A stretch of DNA of 64,000 nt from Trileptium ribeirensis (GCA_030248225.1 JASANE010001479.1:1-64000), one strand, 5' to 3'; shown: positions 33,891 through 47,984, counted from the first letter of the stretch. Notes: generated from the sequence alone by a model not told the origin. Numbers and translations: made by a program.

Positions 33891-36311
33891 CATTTTGCGA
33901 AAGACCGCCGCAAGGCGGCTTTACCAATTTTCCCGTAGCGCCCGAACCTTACTTTTGAGTAGTGTAGTGTGCCCCTAGAACACTATACGGCCAATAAAAA
34001 AGTCTACTCATTACAATTTAAAACCTACACATTTGCATACAAGTTAAGTTTGCTATGTTTCGTTGCATTGGTAATACCTCGTCGTAAAAAATATATCGCA
34101 AAGACATCACTTTATAAATCCAACAACTGCGGTATTTACAACTAAACAATTTACGACAACACACGCATCCAGTATGTCCTAATGTTCCGAGAGGCACCGG
34201 TAGGATGTGCAAGGCCACTCCCTTCATAAAAGTTTGAAGACACCCTATAATTTTTTTAAGTCGTTCTTGGCTGTATACTAATGTCTAAACTCAATAATTC
34301 ACAGAAATTCTAAACACATTTTGAAGCAAGTGAATAAAGAAGCTTACATTGAAGCTTTGCAATAGGAACGCAATATGGACGAGCCGTTTTTCGTTGCTCA
34401 ATATGGACCTGCTCCGCTTTTCGTCGCTACGTGTTTGTAGAGAATAAGAGCTATTCATGTGCACTGGCAAACTTAGACATGAAAATATTGTTCCCTATAT
34501 TTTGGTACTTTGCTACTATGAGCAGGCTCGTGGTTACTTGGCATTTGAATATTTTTCAAATTTGCGAAAAACAAGTAACTCGTAAATATGTGGGACAACA
34601 TTTCCGCTTGCCAAATAATTTCGAAAAAATTCTATTTCTTCAAAATAATCCGGATAGATAAGACTGCTTGGCATCACAAGACCCCTCCCGTGCAGGGGGC
34701 CATGGGATGGGTTATACTGGCGCCACATTAGCTTCATAATTATTCAAAGTAATATAGAACGTGGTATAATATATTAGAGACGTGTATTAAGAGGCATTAA
34801 AATTTAGAACGGGTTGGATTTAAGGGACAGCGAGCTTTAATGTCGATGCTGCGTTGTTTTATGTAACATATCGTTGTAAAATCGATATAGTCATGTAACG
34901 TGTGTTTCATCTCGTTTTATGTATTTTCTGTTTTGTACATAGAACAATTTAACGGTTTTTACGAGCTGAAAACTGATTTGTCGATTAAATGGTTTATTTA
35001 AAGGACGTTGGTACCGCTGATTGAATTTAAGGGACAGACTAAAAAGCGACAAAAATTCAATGTTAAACGAGCTGCATTGTCCGAAAACATCGTCTAATGT
35101 CACCATATATTACCTGCAGCCAGGTCGATCTTGGTTCATGATTCGGAAATTAATGTTTATAATATAATAAACTTTAAGTTATTGGCCCTAGATATATATA
35201 CCATATTATTACAGCCAGGATTCAGGTATTGTTGCTGAAGGTTTCCCAAATTTTGGTAAGTTGCGCTAATATTTACCAAATTTTTTCCAAAACTTGCCAA
35301 ATTTGACAAAATTTTCCACGCGCCTTCTACACACTTGGGAGAGCGGTATATATTGCTTGGCGTGGAAGGGGATCCGAGCCTGTGGAGCGGACCCATTTCC
35401 ACCTGCACCCCTTGAGGATCAGACATCTTCAAACTTTGCAGCTGGAATCCCTATGTACTTTCCTACGAGCACCTATAATCTTTCCCCGTTGTCAGTTATT
35501 TGTCCCGGCTGGAAATAATTATTAAATAATTAAATAGTTATTATAATTAAAATGCTGTATCTTTTGCAGGAGAATATATATACGTTTCTAAATAAATATA
35601 AATCGGAATGTCAAGTGGTCCCTTAATACCAGCTGTGCCTTAATACATGTCTCGACTATAATGATAAGCATTACTTCAAGGATAGATGTTAGCTACTCGA
35701 TAAAGCAACAGTATGTACATGCTTAAATTAGCTAGATAAAAATTTTATGCTTGCTTGCAACGTGACATGCGTTGACAATGGCTTGGTATTTGCTTAAAGG
35801 CAGATATCAAGTATACATAAGCATTTGCTAAATTCCTAAACTTATTTCTGATTCCTAAACATTCCCAAATTCAATGTACAGTCTAAAAATCTACTATTGA
35901 AATTAACGTGTATTAAATTCAAAATATCTGTGGTAAGGAGAGAAAATTTCCTGTTTATTATACATAGCTTTGGGAGCAAAATACTACTAAAATTGAGCTG
36001 AATTGAACTCAAGAGAAATTTTTTGAAGGTTTTGCAACATTACGCCAACGATACACCCTTGCTTTCTTTAAAAGTTTCGAACTCCTAAAGGTCCGTACAT
36101 ACTGAAAATTATTCTACGTAGCATTTTCTGTTTATTTAATATTAATTATATTTACGTAGCTACACTGAAATCAAGTAATAAAAGCTGCTGATTAAAACAC
36201 TTTCTAGCTCATACCGTAACTATATTTAGCGCGGATAACAACCTAAACCATAATGTCCATTGACATAAAACCGTACCTACATATGAATCGTGCTAGAAAC
36301 AAAAATGTCAC
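33891..36311. other. Intronic DNA without a recognised feature
   Basis: Lies within the intron of the secreted-protein gene. No gene or clear repeat supported. Confidence 0.4.
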
Positions 36312-36557
36312 TAAAAACTGTTCACACGTTCAAACTTTTTGCGCAAATTTTGATCAAAATTTGAAAGCTTATTTTTTACGTTTTTGGTAAGTTTGAAGGT
36401 GTGAACAATGTTCAAACATTTCAGGGATATTCAGTAGCCAATCATCGACAGATGTATTACCTGAAAAGTTTGAGCTCAAATTTTGAATTATCGCAATTTT
36501 CCTTTAAAAATATCCGTCAAATTTTAAGCAAACTTTGAGTTTGTGAACACCCCTTTA
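36312..36557. mobile_element. MITE copy of the GTTCACACG...CAAACTTTTTG family
   Basis: The left end GTTCACACGTTCAAACTTTT and right end ACTTTGAGTTTGTGAACAC are inverted. The interior TTCAGTAGCCAATCATCGAC matches 49.9 kb. The TTAA ends are eroded here. Confidence 0.6.
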
Positions 36558-36616
36558 TTGGATAATGTGAGCATATGTTATTGTCCAAGTAACTACTAGC
36601 TTATTAGTGTTTTCAG

Positions 36617-36787
36617 CAAATGACGGAGCACGACTGTGAAACATTCAAACAACACGCGTTTTGCATTATGTCATGTCCGCGAGGACCTGGCCACTGGGAA
36701 CGTATGAAAGAAGATATGGGAGAGCGGTTTTACAACATTCAAGCACGGTGTCAAGACCAGATTTCCGACTTCGACTATTTGAAATAA
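36617..36787 (+). CDS. Exon 2 of the secreted six-cysteine protein
   Basis: Preceded by a good acceptor (TTAGTGTTTTCAG), 56 codons then TAA. It carries four of the six mature Cys (CETFKQHAFCIMSC and RCQDQ) and ends DFDYLK. The phase joins exactly to exon 1. AATAAA polyadenylation signals follow at about 36,814 and 36,825. Both exons are intact. Confidence 0.7.
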   Translation, partial: QMTEHDCETFKQHAFCIMSCPRGPGHWERMKEDMGERFYNIQARCQDQISDFDYLK

Positions 36788-38203
36788 ACGAATAGCCCAC
36801 AATAAGAATATTAATAAAATTGACAATAAACCATGAAGCTGTAAGAAATTTAATGTAATATGTACTACTCTAAATTAATAAAACAAGATGATTGGTTAAC
36901 TGTGATTAATATATAATGTAAAGTTACGAACATGAATAAAATTATATAAAGTCGAACTCACAATGCGAAACACCCAATATTATTTTCAAAATTTCACAAC
37001 GCAAAAAAATCACATCAATATGTCCGATGTGTTAAATACGCTATGTATCTTATAACGTGGTGCACAAGTATTAATATTCATAAAATACAACACTCGCCAG
37101 AAATGGTTGTAGTCATCTTTCATGCGAGCGACTATCGAGCGAGCCTCGAAAGAATGGCTGACTCGAGATTTCGAAAGTAGTAAAAATATTGATAAAATCT
37201 GGAACTTGATGTCTTCGAACGAATTTGGAAGCGCCGCGAGCGAATCTCGAACGACAGCCATTTTTCCGATTACTGCATTAATAATGTCATGTGTTATATA
37301 TAACTTAAAATTACCATCACGTGTGACTGCGCAGCGAGCAAGCATTTATTTGTATGCGCACTGATAAATTTTACCGTGTCCGTCCATCGTTCCTGCTAGT
37401 TTTTCTAAATATCTCAACGAGCAATGAAGATATTCCATACAGTTTTTTGCATATCATAGCTAGCCCGTCACCCCATACAGACTCCATCTATGTAACATAC
37501 CCATGGGATATGGTGGGGCCCCTTTTAAAAAGAGTACCCCCTCAGTTTTGAGGACCAAGGAAAATGCTTTAGTTATATCTCAAAACGCAGGCTTCGTGTC
37601 AAAAATGATACGTATCTTTCATGTTCGCCTTAACAAGATTTACAACTTTGTTTTTCAGCGAACTTAAATCACACCTTGGGCGAGCTAGATGCGAAAAATC
37701 GACATTTTGGGTACCCGGAAACACGACTAGCCCAAATTTAGACATATAAGAAGGTAGCCCATACATGCTCATTAGCGTGCATATATATATAATGAAAGGA
37801 TTAATGAAATTTTGGAATCTATTACATAATCTTCTATCTCGCAATTATCGCATTTGGTCCCACTGTGCTTTGATCCAAAAACAAGTGTTTTACCTGGAAG
37901 CAGTGGTTTGACCGTGTCAGTCACGCGTTTCAAAGATTGCAAATTTATTTTTGTTTTTTAATTATTGTTACCGTCGCAGCTGAATAAAAGTATCAAAACT
38001 ACGTGGAGCATTGGTTTAGTTCAAAAAATAATATTAAAGCAAAATTTTTTTATTGATAAACACATTGTTCGCAAATTACGTTGCGTGTACTTTTGTGAAA
38101 TCCGTATAAATGTTTAAGTCATATTAAATATACAGTGCCAAACCTTAACCAAAATGTTTTCATTTTTTAAATCGTACGTAATCTTTCAGCGACTGGTACC
38201 GCC
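36788..38203. other. Host-like non-coding DNA
   Basis: At about 37,089-37,275 an inverted arrangement (CCAGAAATGG...CCATTTTTCC with GAGCGAGC motifs) resembles 50,243-50,330 and may be a small MITE. No gene supported. Confidence 0.4.
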
Positions 38204-38211
38204 AGGGCATC

Positions 38212-38827
38212 GGTTCTTTTCCATTATCCCCCCAGCCCGCGTTTATCCAAAAATGGCCAGATTCTGGAAATTTGTGTAATTTGTGATCCTCGAGACCTAC
38301 CCTGATTATTTGAACCAAAAAATCGAATTTTTAAAATTTTAGATTTTTTTGGGTCCCGAGGGTCCCCCCTTGGGAACCCAAAAATTTTTTTCTTAAAAAT
38401 TGGATTTTTAAGCACCATTCAACGCGTCTTGACGAGTTGAATCAAATGGTGTTGTTTTTGCTAAGTCTGGTGTTGAATTTGTAAATACTAAGTTATGGCC
38501 AAAAACTATTGGAGGCTGAGAGGGTCAGCAACTGAAGACTTTTGGCCATAACTTAGGATCTGGTTACCGGATCCAGTCAAAAATGACACCATTCGATTCA
38601 GCTCGTCAAGGCGCGTCGAATGGTAGGTAAAAATCCAACTTTTTAGAAAAAAATTTTGGGTTCCCAAAGGGGGACCCTTGGGACCCAAAAATGTAAAATT
38701 TGAAAAATTCGATTTTTTTTTGGTTTAAATGATCAGGAGAGGTCTCGAGGATCACAAAAATACCAAACTTTCCAGAATCTGACCATTTTTGGGCAAACGC
38801 GGGCTGGGGTGATAATGGAAAAGAACC
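38212..38827. mobile_element. Fold-back element with about 290-bp arms
   Basis: The ends GGTTCTTTTCCATTAT and ATAATGGAAAAGAACC are perfect inverted repeats, and similarity runs through nearly the whole arm (38,212-38,500 and 38,540-38,827). Flanking 8-mers AGGGCATC (38,204-38,211) and AGGACATC (38,828-38,835) differ at one base and look like a target duplication, which fits a hAT-like non-autonomous origin. Confidence 0.75.
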
Positions 38828-38835
38828 AGGACATC

Positions 38836-40649
38836 AGTTGGTTGAATACTGCTTGTTTAATGTACTGTTAACAGTATATACTTTTGTATTTTAGTTATCT
38901 ATTTTAGTGAGGAGAAAGTATTTAACATCTAGTTTATTTAGATGTATGTTTACATGTTAACGTTCTAATGTAGCGGTATTCTCATTGATAGTTTTCGGAG
39001 AATTTTTTTAAACTGGATGCGGGTATGGAGTAAGTTGAGCTAAATGTTTCAGGGTCTAGATAAGAACTTCTGAGCCAGGATAAACAGAATCAAAAGCATA
39101 TCAATCTAATTTCAATTTTTGCACTTGCAAATTGTTCCGTCTATGTTGGTACATATATTGTACGCACACATGCAAATAAGGTGTTAGTGCCTGTCTCAAG
39201 TTATGGGAAAGAATAAGGCTACCATCATTGTCTGTTAGTTCATAACTTCAGCCTCAAATTTGTTTAATTAAAAATATCAGTAACAGTTAAATAATATAAC
39301 AGACACAATTACAGTTCAATATTTAGGAATCGGTAAGAAAATGTTTATAGATTTATTTTAAGAAATTATTGAAATATTTTAAGCATGTTATCTGCTTAGG
39401 ACATTTCGGACAGGCCCATGCCTGCCCAGATTTCGTTCGAGCCGGGCTTCGGCCCTGCCCTTGAAGATTTCGGACCGGGTCGGGCCGACGTCGATCCCAG
39501 TTCTAGAAGGGCAGGGCCTGAAAATTTAGGCCCGTTCTGATCATTATTAGACAGCTAAGAATTTTTCCATGTATACTGGGCTCTATAGCTACTGCTTCAA
39601 AACTCCATGTTGACCAAAAAATAAATTCCATTTTTCATTAACGACTTTGCTAAATAACATTATTCTGCAGCTAAGCAAATCATCCAAGTAATGCAGTAGT
39701 ATATTACAAAAACAGCCATAACTAAGAAATTCAATCTCTCAATATTCTATATTTTATGCTTTTAAGGACTGGCATATGATGATAAATATACCATCTTTGT
39801 ATCTCCCTTCAATAGCAATGACTAAGAATGTTTAACTTAAAGCCAAAATCACCAAGAATCCTTGATTTTGATCAACAGAGTGTTAACAAACTGGTTTGAT
39901 TCAATCTTTTATAGTGCACAAGATTTCACAGTCCACAAGTACCTGATAGCATCACGACAAACATTCACTCTTGACAATAAACAGGCAAGACGCAGCAATT
40001 TGGTGGCAAAAAAGGTGTGGTTATTGCTGTCACTTCGTACAACTCACTACTGACTAATGGTATTTGCTTTAAGTTGTCAAGCATTGTAAAATAGGTTGCA
40101 TGATCATAACACTGATGTTGCCATAATAGCATCTAAGCTAAGGAACGAATTATTATCTAAGAAGTAAACTTTGGCCCAAAATTATAGTAAATTTAAGAAT
40201 TAGCCATTTATGATTCTTTATTACGCTCATGTTTTTGCAGCATTTCCGAGGCCATTTATTAAGAATTTTAATGTTTCTTTGCGAAAAACATTAAATTTTA
40301 ATAATATTTATTTTGAAGCCATCCCACCTCTATTTCATGCCCCTGGCAAAATTTATCACAGTCCCGCCCTTGGTTCTGAATTGACGCAGGGATTCACAAG
40401 TAGCGGCTTGGATTAAGAGAGCTGGAGAACAAGTCCTATGTTCTAGTCCCCCCGGAATACAACCGCAGCTTTGCCAATTTTTGCCAGACTTTCCGAAATT
40501 TTGTCGATTTAACCAAACCTTTTTCGCACACCTTCGGTGCGCGATGGAGTGTAGCGGCTAAATATGGCTTAAATGGTGTAGTATGCCATTTAGTGAGTAA
40601 TTCCTACCACGCATACCTAATACTTCAAATGGGAACATATACCACATAT
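38836..40649. other. Host-like non-coding DNA
   Basis: A GC-rich patch at 39,395-39,545 (repeated GGGCC/GGCCC words such as GGGTCGGGCCGACG) may be an old transposon end. No gene supported. Confidence 0.35.
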
Positions 40650-41930
40650 GTGTTTTATCTTATCTTGCCCCAGATGTGATTTTATTTTAGTTTGCCCCAC
40701 AGATGTGTTTTAGCTTGCCTCCCAGATGAGTTTTGGACACGAGTTGGGCTACATAGTGCCAACGTCTTCCCAGAGTGCACGACGCAGGGTCAGCGAGTAG
40801 TGATAGTTTTTCAAGGACAACACTCAGCAAAGGGTAAGTATGTGGAACCGGGTAAAACCAGGTGCCATGGTCTGGCTTCTCTAAAATCCCAAAATTATAC
40901 CTGGGAGAATGAGCTGGGGCTGTCCTGTTCGGAACTGGGTGAGCCGAATATACCTTGGGGCGATACTCACTTTTCGGAACGTGGAAGAGCCGAATATACC
41001 TGGGGGAGCGCGATTCCCATCAGTTGATCTGGGGGCCAGTTGAATTGGAGGAACATAACGTATTGTAACCTTCAGATACCGTCAAAATGTCTCAATTAGC
41101 AATTGACTGCAATTGTGCTAACTAAAAACAAAACATTTAGTGATTGTTAGTCCCCCAGGCGAAAATTGCAAAAATTGTAATAAAATTAACATATTTTTAG
41201 TTATATATGTTAATTAAATTAACATATATCAACATCTGACAAAAATTTGGTAATTTTTCCGTGGAGAAGGAAAGTACCTGGGGAGGAGGGACTGGGGAGG
41301 CTAAAATTTACCTGGGGGCATAAACTAGGCGAGGCCACATTTTATCTGGGGAGCATGAAGTGTTCAACCTGGGGAAGGTTGAAATACCTAAGCGGTCCCA
41401 GGTCCGACTCGCCTGTTTGGAGAAGCCAGATGGTTGTCATTGGAAGGTCTTGGTGTGTCTAGAGATGCTCAGCTTTATCCTCTATAAAATACGAGGTAAT
41501 GCCTTGATGACAAACTGCTAGAGAGCCATTCGTAGGGACTATAACTACAATCGAGCTAGTGAGTGACGAAACCACCATTAAAAGCCCCCAGTCATGGGTT
41601 AAATGGCTAGATGAAGGACAAACTTCAAATGAAGGTCAACCACTGCCTTCGGTTCGAGGCTATTGAGTCGAAGGCTAGGGCCATCGGTTATAACAGATGG
41701 ATCGCAGTTATTGGATATGGAAAGCCAATAGCTTTAATTGTTTTCACGAACCCCATGCTTCAAAACCAAAAAATTTCAAACCATGCTACAGTGTACTGGG
41801 TAGACGACACCGCACACGTGATGCCGCACACCTGTTGGTAACGTGATAAATTGGTAAGCACGCGAGCATCGCTTCGATCTCGTGGTTAGCGTGTAAAAAA
41901 CGGGAGAACAAGAAAACTACAAAATCCAAA
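40650..41930. repeat. Low-complexity repeats with CTTGCCCCAGATGTG and ATACCTGGGG words
   Basis: About three copies of a roughly 25-bp CTTGCCCCAGATGTG.TTTTA unit at 40,660-40,735, then several GAGCCGAATATACCTGGGG units to 41,400. CTTGTCCCC/TTTGCCTCCC units recur on the far side of the LINE at 44,455-44,515. Confidence 0.5.
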
Positions 41931-44420
41931 AAGGCTCAAAGTTGGCTGTGTCAACGTTAGCTCATTACTGAAGTTGGCTATGAAGAGTCGCTTGTTGAAT
42001 CCCTGCTGTGAACGTCTGTCGGCATTGCCTGTATACCCGAATACCGACTGTGCGGAAGCAGAATACGGTCTTGGACAACAAGGCGTACGTTTCCTTCAGT
42101 TTTCATCAAAAATGAACGAAATTATCGACTGAAAGCCGGTTAGCAGTAGAATCTGTAGATTGCGCCGTCGCACAGGTCCGATCAATATATCATTAATCGC
42201 TGTTTACGCGCACCCTGAGAATGCTAGTAGTAGACACCAAAAACAACTTCAACGATAACCTTACCGAAACGTTCGAATCCTGTCTGAAAGGTGATATTGT
42301 AGATGTAATCGTTGACTTCAGCAATCAAGTTGAGCAGTAATATGTGAGTGCAACAGCTGTTGCAAAATACTCTCTGGAGACGAGGAATGATAACGGCGCA
42401 CGTCTGGATTCGTTTGCGGAAACTAACTTGACGTTCCATGCCAACACTAACTTCAAACGCTATCTCGAAACATGGACACGCCCAAAAGGTGAACGAATTC
42501 AAATCGATATATACTTTGTGCCAACACGGTGCAAAACATGTCACGAGCAAAAGTTCTTAATAGCGAACTCAAGCCGTTGTGGTCATCACGCTAAAGCTGT
42601 CTGCGACTCAACAAACCACGTCGAAACGCCCTCTTGTTGATGTGAGAAAATTGCGGATACCCGCTATACAGGAAACCTTTCAGATAGCATTACGCAATCG
42701 GTTTCAAACATAGGATGAAAGCAATACTATGCGATACCCTATTAAAATAAGTGCAAACCGGCACTCGTGCTCAACCAATGAAAAAAGACGTCGCATCATT
42801 GACGAAACAATATCATCCACGCATATGAGGTGCAATTCGTGTTGCCCCACGTTCAAAGATATAATTCTCAAAAAGCCTAGGCACAAACCTCACTACGATG
42901 AAAACAGAACGTGGGTAGCTTTTGCGGATGATCTAAATAGCTGTAAGTGTCGGTGACTGGACCACACTTTTTTCAAAATTTGATCAAGAAGTTACAAAGC
43001 AGTTAATGACGTCATTGTAAATAATGACGGGAGACAGCAGAGCAAACCCGTAGAGAACATCAAACGCTGGGCAGAACACTTTCGTGAATAATTAAACGCG
43101 GAATACCCCAACAACCTATCCGTGAGGAAGAACTGGACGTTAAGGGTTTTTACACAATGGATCCAGAACCGCTATCGCCTGAAGGAAATTTGCTCAGTCA
43201 TCGCCAAGCTTCACTGGAATAAGTGGGACTCAGTAACACAAGAAAACCAAGCCGGATTCAGAGCTGACAGAGGCTGTGTAGACCAAATTTCAGCACTTCA
43301 CCAACTCCTAGAGGTGCGCCACGAATATGGCCAGCCGGCGTATGTTGCATTTATTGACTTCAAGGCGGCATTTGATTCGACCGACCGCCGCAACTTATAT
43401 AACATAATGGAAGCCAATGGAATACCTCCGAAGCTACTGGCGATAATTAAAGAAATGGTTGCCGAGAGCTACAGCAAGGTCCAGTCGACGATATTACGTC
43501 ATCTGCCTTTGCACTAAAAACCGGCGTTCGTCAAAGCTATGTTCAGTCCCCTGTTATGTTCAATTACGTAGGGGACTGGGTACTATCTGAACTGTGAGTC
43601 CGTTGCCCTGAGTATTGATCGGTGATGAAGCTTGCATACTAGATCTTGACTACACCGACAATATCGCCATACTACCAGAAACCAACGCCGAGCTGCAAAG
43701 AGCGCTAAACCTGGTACAACAGCGCAGCAGCATGGTCATTCTACAAATAAACTCTCGTAAGACTAAGACCATGACCTGCTGCTGTACAGCGCAACCCGGA
43801 ATCTATCTCTACGGCGGAGCTATCGATAAATTCGACAGCTTTTTGCTATCTTCGCTTCATAATCAACGGCAGTGGACCATCAAAGACCGCCATTGGTAAT
43901 CGAATTGCTAGCACCTCGATTGTATTCGACCGACTGCACAGAAGCGTGAGATCTCGGTCGCTTAAAAATGAAAGTATTCGGGGCATGCAATGGGTTGATT
44001 CTTCTGTACAGCGCTGAAACATGGTCAGTCGAGGTCAGTGACATCCGCTCGACTTCAGTTTTTGAGCGTTGGTGCCTACGGCTTAATTGTTGGCGTTGCC
44101 CAACTGCACCGCGTACCAAATTCAGATTTGTGTGCCTTGAGCGGTCAACGAACTGAAGTTGCGATGCGATGATTTAGATGACTGGGGTATGTGCTGAGAA
44201 TGCAAATCGGTCGTCACGTGAAGCAAATACTAACTACAACGCCGCCATCAACGTAGAAAAGACCGCGCGGACGAGCGATTGTTACCGGAAACGATTGGTT
44301 ATATCGATATAGAGCGAGCATTAACAGACGTCCATTACAGACAGTGGCAGACCCGCCGAATGGAAATTCTGCAAGAACCAGCCCGCGACCGGTCGGGAAA
44401 GCAATCATGTTTCCTGAAGC
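41931..44420 (+). mobile_element. Decayed non-LTR retrotransposon (RTE/CR1-like LINE)
   Basis: The order is endonuclease, reverse transcriptase, C-terminal region. Endonuclease remnants: GLGQQGVRFLQF near 42,070 and RNDNGARLDSFAETNLTFHA near 42,390, with IQIDIYFV near 42,500. Reverse transcriptase: ENQAGFRADRGCVDQI (43,240) and AFIDFKAAFDSTDRR (43,350). The catalytic box reads YTDN instead of YADD (near 43,650). The C-terminal region has VFGACNGLILLYSAETW (43,970). The frame changes many times and has stop codons, so it cannot be active. Confidence 0.85.
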
Positions 44421-47400
44421 ATTAGCGCCCCACTACGGGGATATTCACAGTTATTGACAGATGTGCTTTATGTTGGCTTGTCCCCATAGGCGTGTTTTAT
44501 ATTTGCCTCCCCCCCCCCCCGATACAAAATCATTCCCGGGTGCCTGAACCAAGACTGTCCCAGTTCCCCTGAAAAGCCCAAGTTTCAGCGAGTAAGCCGG
44601 AGATATATTAATCATGATTTTTTCAACAGCCCCTGGAAAAAATTCAGACAAAAGCGTGATAGATGCATGAATATGTGTTTAACCAAAAATAATTAAAAAT
44701 GCAATTTGAAGTATAATTAAACGAGTGGCTATAAATTTAGCAAACTCTATTTAAAAAAGCATTACAGAAATTCATCTTCCTGGAACTGAATTGACAATAT
44801 TAGCTATTTTATATTATCAATACACACATATAACGGCATCATAACTAGTTACATTAACTGCATAATTCGGACATCCTTGTGGCATCCATACCGCTGTTGT
44901 CCAAATTACATCAAATTACGATGTTTAGCATGGTAGGAGTCAGACGCCTGAGGGAGGTATCCCTGACTTCAGTGACAAAAATTATGGTTCCAGAATCCTT
45001 TGATAACGATCCTGCACCGTTCAGCTATACTTAACAACATGCGGTGTGGCAAGAACCAAAAGCCTTTTGGCTATTTCCACACATTTCGGTATAATATACC
45101 GGTGTAATCAGCTTGCCGAGTTTCATCTGTAGCGCATGTTAATGTGTTCAACTTACTTATGTTGCTAGAAGCTGCGCTGAATAAGTCTCTTTGGCCTCTA
45201 CTGAATTAAATTCCACAAAATAGACAATTTTTGCGTCAAATCCACAGCGTTATCGAAAATAAGGATACTATTTTCTAGCAAACATGCCTCTACTTATGCT
45301 TTTTACTACTTTTGGCTACCTCCAGCGTATGCCGACGTTCTCAAATACCATCTGTTTTGTGCATTATATTTTACAGCAGATATAGTGGCCCATTTTTATT
45401 ACATAGCTAGGTGGTAAGATATTGGATTATGGGTTTTGTTCCTTTTATTTTTAAATATTAAATTCTAGGTTTTACGGCAGTACGGAATTCGCCAATCATG
45501 ATGGTTATTAACTATTATATTACTTATTTAAATATAAACGACCCGAGTTTTTATTGAGAGGGCTTACCCTTAGCACTACCCCGTATTCTTCAGATTTTGC
45601 ATCCGTTAGCCAAGTGCAAAGTTTTCCTCGCAAAGAAGCCACGAATCCTGATTCTATGCTACCGAGAAGACATTTTTACAATAATGCTCTACTATTATAT
45701 TTTGGGAAGAGATTTTGGCGTTGGTTCCAGATGGGGCTTCAGACAATCAATTTTAGTATAAATATTCACCTACGGTTAAGGAAACAAAAGGCAATTCATT
45801 TGACGGTCTCGAGTTACAGTAGCAGTTAGTTAGAAACTCTAAATATTAATTCTATTTTCACAACTCTATATAGATTTCTGCCTTTTATCGAGCTCTGACC
45901 CTAAACAAATTTCTGAAACCGTATTACTATTATTGCAGTTAAAACTTTTAAGTGCATACACATGTGAACTCATCTACCCTTTTATTGCATCTATTTAATT
46001 TTCAGTTTATTTGAATATATTTCTGAATTGAATTTGTGATGTCATCGCTTGTAATTAAATATTGGAAACCTACAATGTCTTAGCTATAAACACGCCTATT
46101 GCATTCACATCAACATGACCTATCGTGCCTTTTGATCTAGTTAGTGCTATTTTGTCCGTTTTTAAGGATTTCAATATTTAAATAAACGTAAACATCCAAC
46201 TCATACGATAGCTAACCTGGTGGTTCTTTTTTCAACATCAGCAGGCTGTTATTCTGAATTTTGAAAGTATCTAAACTTTCTTTTAACAAAATGCTATACG
46301 GATATTTTTATAGAGTCATGTTTTATAATTTTAAGAACGTGACTCGGTACCAAAACCTCAAGTGGTTACTGTGCGGGAGTAATTCATGCTGTTGATTTCA
46401 TCCCTGTAAACAGCTTTGCTGCGAGTTATGAAGGGAAAACCTTTTTCAGGCTAACATCACCGTAAGTCTGATCTTCACAATAAATAAAACGATTCGATTT
46501 AAGCTTAAGCAATGAATGTTTTAGATTCATGATTGGTATTGACTATTCCTTTCTCTGAAATCTATTATCATTTCCTATTTAAAATTTACAGCCGAGAAAT
46601 TCAATTTTTCGAAACTCAACGATCCCAACGAAGCATTCAGTGTTTGCATATTGACAGCTCAACGCGAAAATATGCTGGAACGAAATTACACGCAGCCACG
46701 TAACGACCCATTACAGCGCGGCGAATGATACAAAACTAGATGAGTGATACAACAATGATAAAAATTTTTTACGAGGAATACAATTTAAATACTTCATAAT
46801 ATGGAAGCCAAGCATGGATTTTATCCAAAACCGAAGCGCAAGCCCCTAGTAGTTTTGAAAAAAAACGCGAAAGGCCCAAAGAAAATCTGCTGCCCGTGTA
46901 ACGAGCAAAATTGGGTGCTGCTATCATTTGAAATATACTCATGTGCCAGGAGCATCGGAGTGGAACAAAGATGAACATAAAACATGCATAACACGTAGCA
47001 GTTAAGCTATGATGAAACACAATTATACGAAGCAGGTAGAAGATTATCTATACTATTATTAGAGTAATTTATTACTCTTAATGTTGTTCGTTAAATCGCA
47101 CGGGTAATCAAACCCAATCTTGGTGGAACTAGCTGTTTGGTACAATAGACATGCAAACTTAGTGCACTACTGATTACACCATATTTACGGATATAACAGT
47201 AACAAACAAGCATTCTGACCTCAACTTATTTTTCACAAACACAATTGATTATGCGCACGGACAATGCCTTACGATTAGAATACATAGATAACAATATCTA
47301 AGCTCTTATGTAAATGATACCATCGACATCCATCTCGCACTACTATATCGTCACAGTTGTCGCATTTAGACTTTCAAAACTTACTCAGCCAGAATGCCAT

Positions 47401-47491
47401 CCGTATAGCACTGGGCGAAATTTAATAAAATCCGTAAGTTTAATAACATCGCAAACAGAAATCTCACTGCTAATAATAAAAATGTACTTAC
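44421..47491. other. Host DNA, probably AGL intron, without recognised exon
   Basis: A C-tract (44,507-44,520) lies near the left end. ORFs at 45,554-45,829 and 46,769-47,020 lack support. The next AGL exon (expected here, minus strand) was not found. Confidence 0.4.
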
Positions 47492-47625
47492 TGTGACATA
47501 TGGCGAATTGTTTCGTTACGAAGTATGTCGTACACACCGGATATTATTGAATCGAAGTAGCACGGCTTTAGGTAATGGGGAATCAATTTGTATTGTTTAA
47601 AGGTAGCTTCAAACCATTTGCCCAG
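47492..47625 (-). CDS. AGL: Glycogen debranching enzyme, exon (LGKWFEATF...)
   Basis: Acceptor TTTCAG at 47,626-47,631 and donor GTAAGT below 47,492 bound 44 codons plus 2 nt. The peptide has LGKWFEATFKQYKLIPHYL and KPCYFDSIISGVYDIL, which match the conserved segment after the 'GT..EV' motif of glycogen debranching enzymes (GKW, IP.YL.PCYFD). AGL removes alpha-1,6 branches in cytosolic glycogen breakdown using a transferase and a glucosidase domain; this exon lies between the two. The phase joins exactly to the exon at 48,853. Confidence 0.85.
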
Positions 47626-47984
47626 CTGAAACAAATCTGATACATTAACTGAAAGCTAACGTCATGAACGTTGGGGTAAGTAATAGCTGGCGACAGATTC
47701 AATATGCATTACAATGTACATTCGAAACTAAGTCCAAAATCGACTAAAGAAAATTATATAATTGTGGCACAAATCAGGACACAAAATGATATCATTATGC
47801 TCAGTCATTAATCATCGAGATCTACAACTGCTCGATATCACTTTTTTGTAATACTACTTTTTTTCAGTGCCACTCCCTGATCTGCTGTGGCCCGAAAATG
47901 GTTCGTCGATTCCTTGCCACCAATACCGATTTTTATATATATCGACATGTTATTGTTGTTTCACATTACAACGAATGTCTATTC

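Noticed and set aside
39395..39545. GC-rich patch as a separate hAT element
   Set aside because: Wording resembles hAT ends, but I found no second end or target duplication.
45554..45829. Minus-strand exon-like frame with donor GTAAGC near 45,566
   Set aside because: Has splice-like ends, but the phase after the AGL exon at 47,492 gives a stop and the peptide does not resemble AGL.
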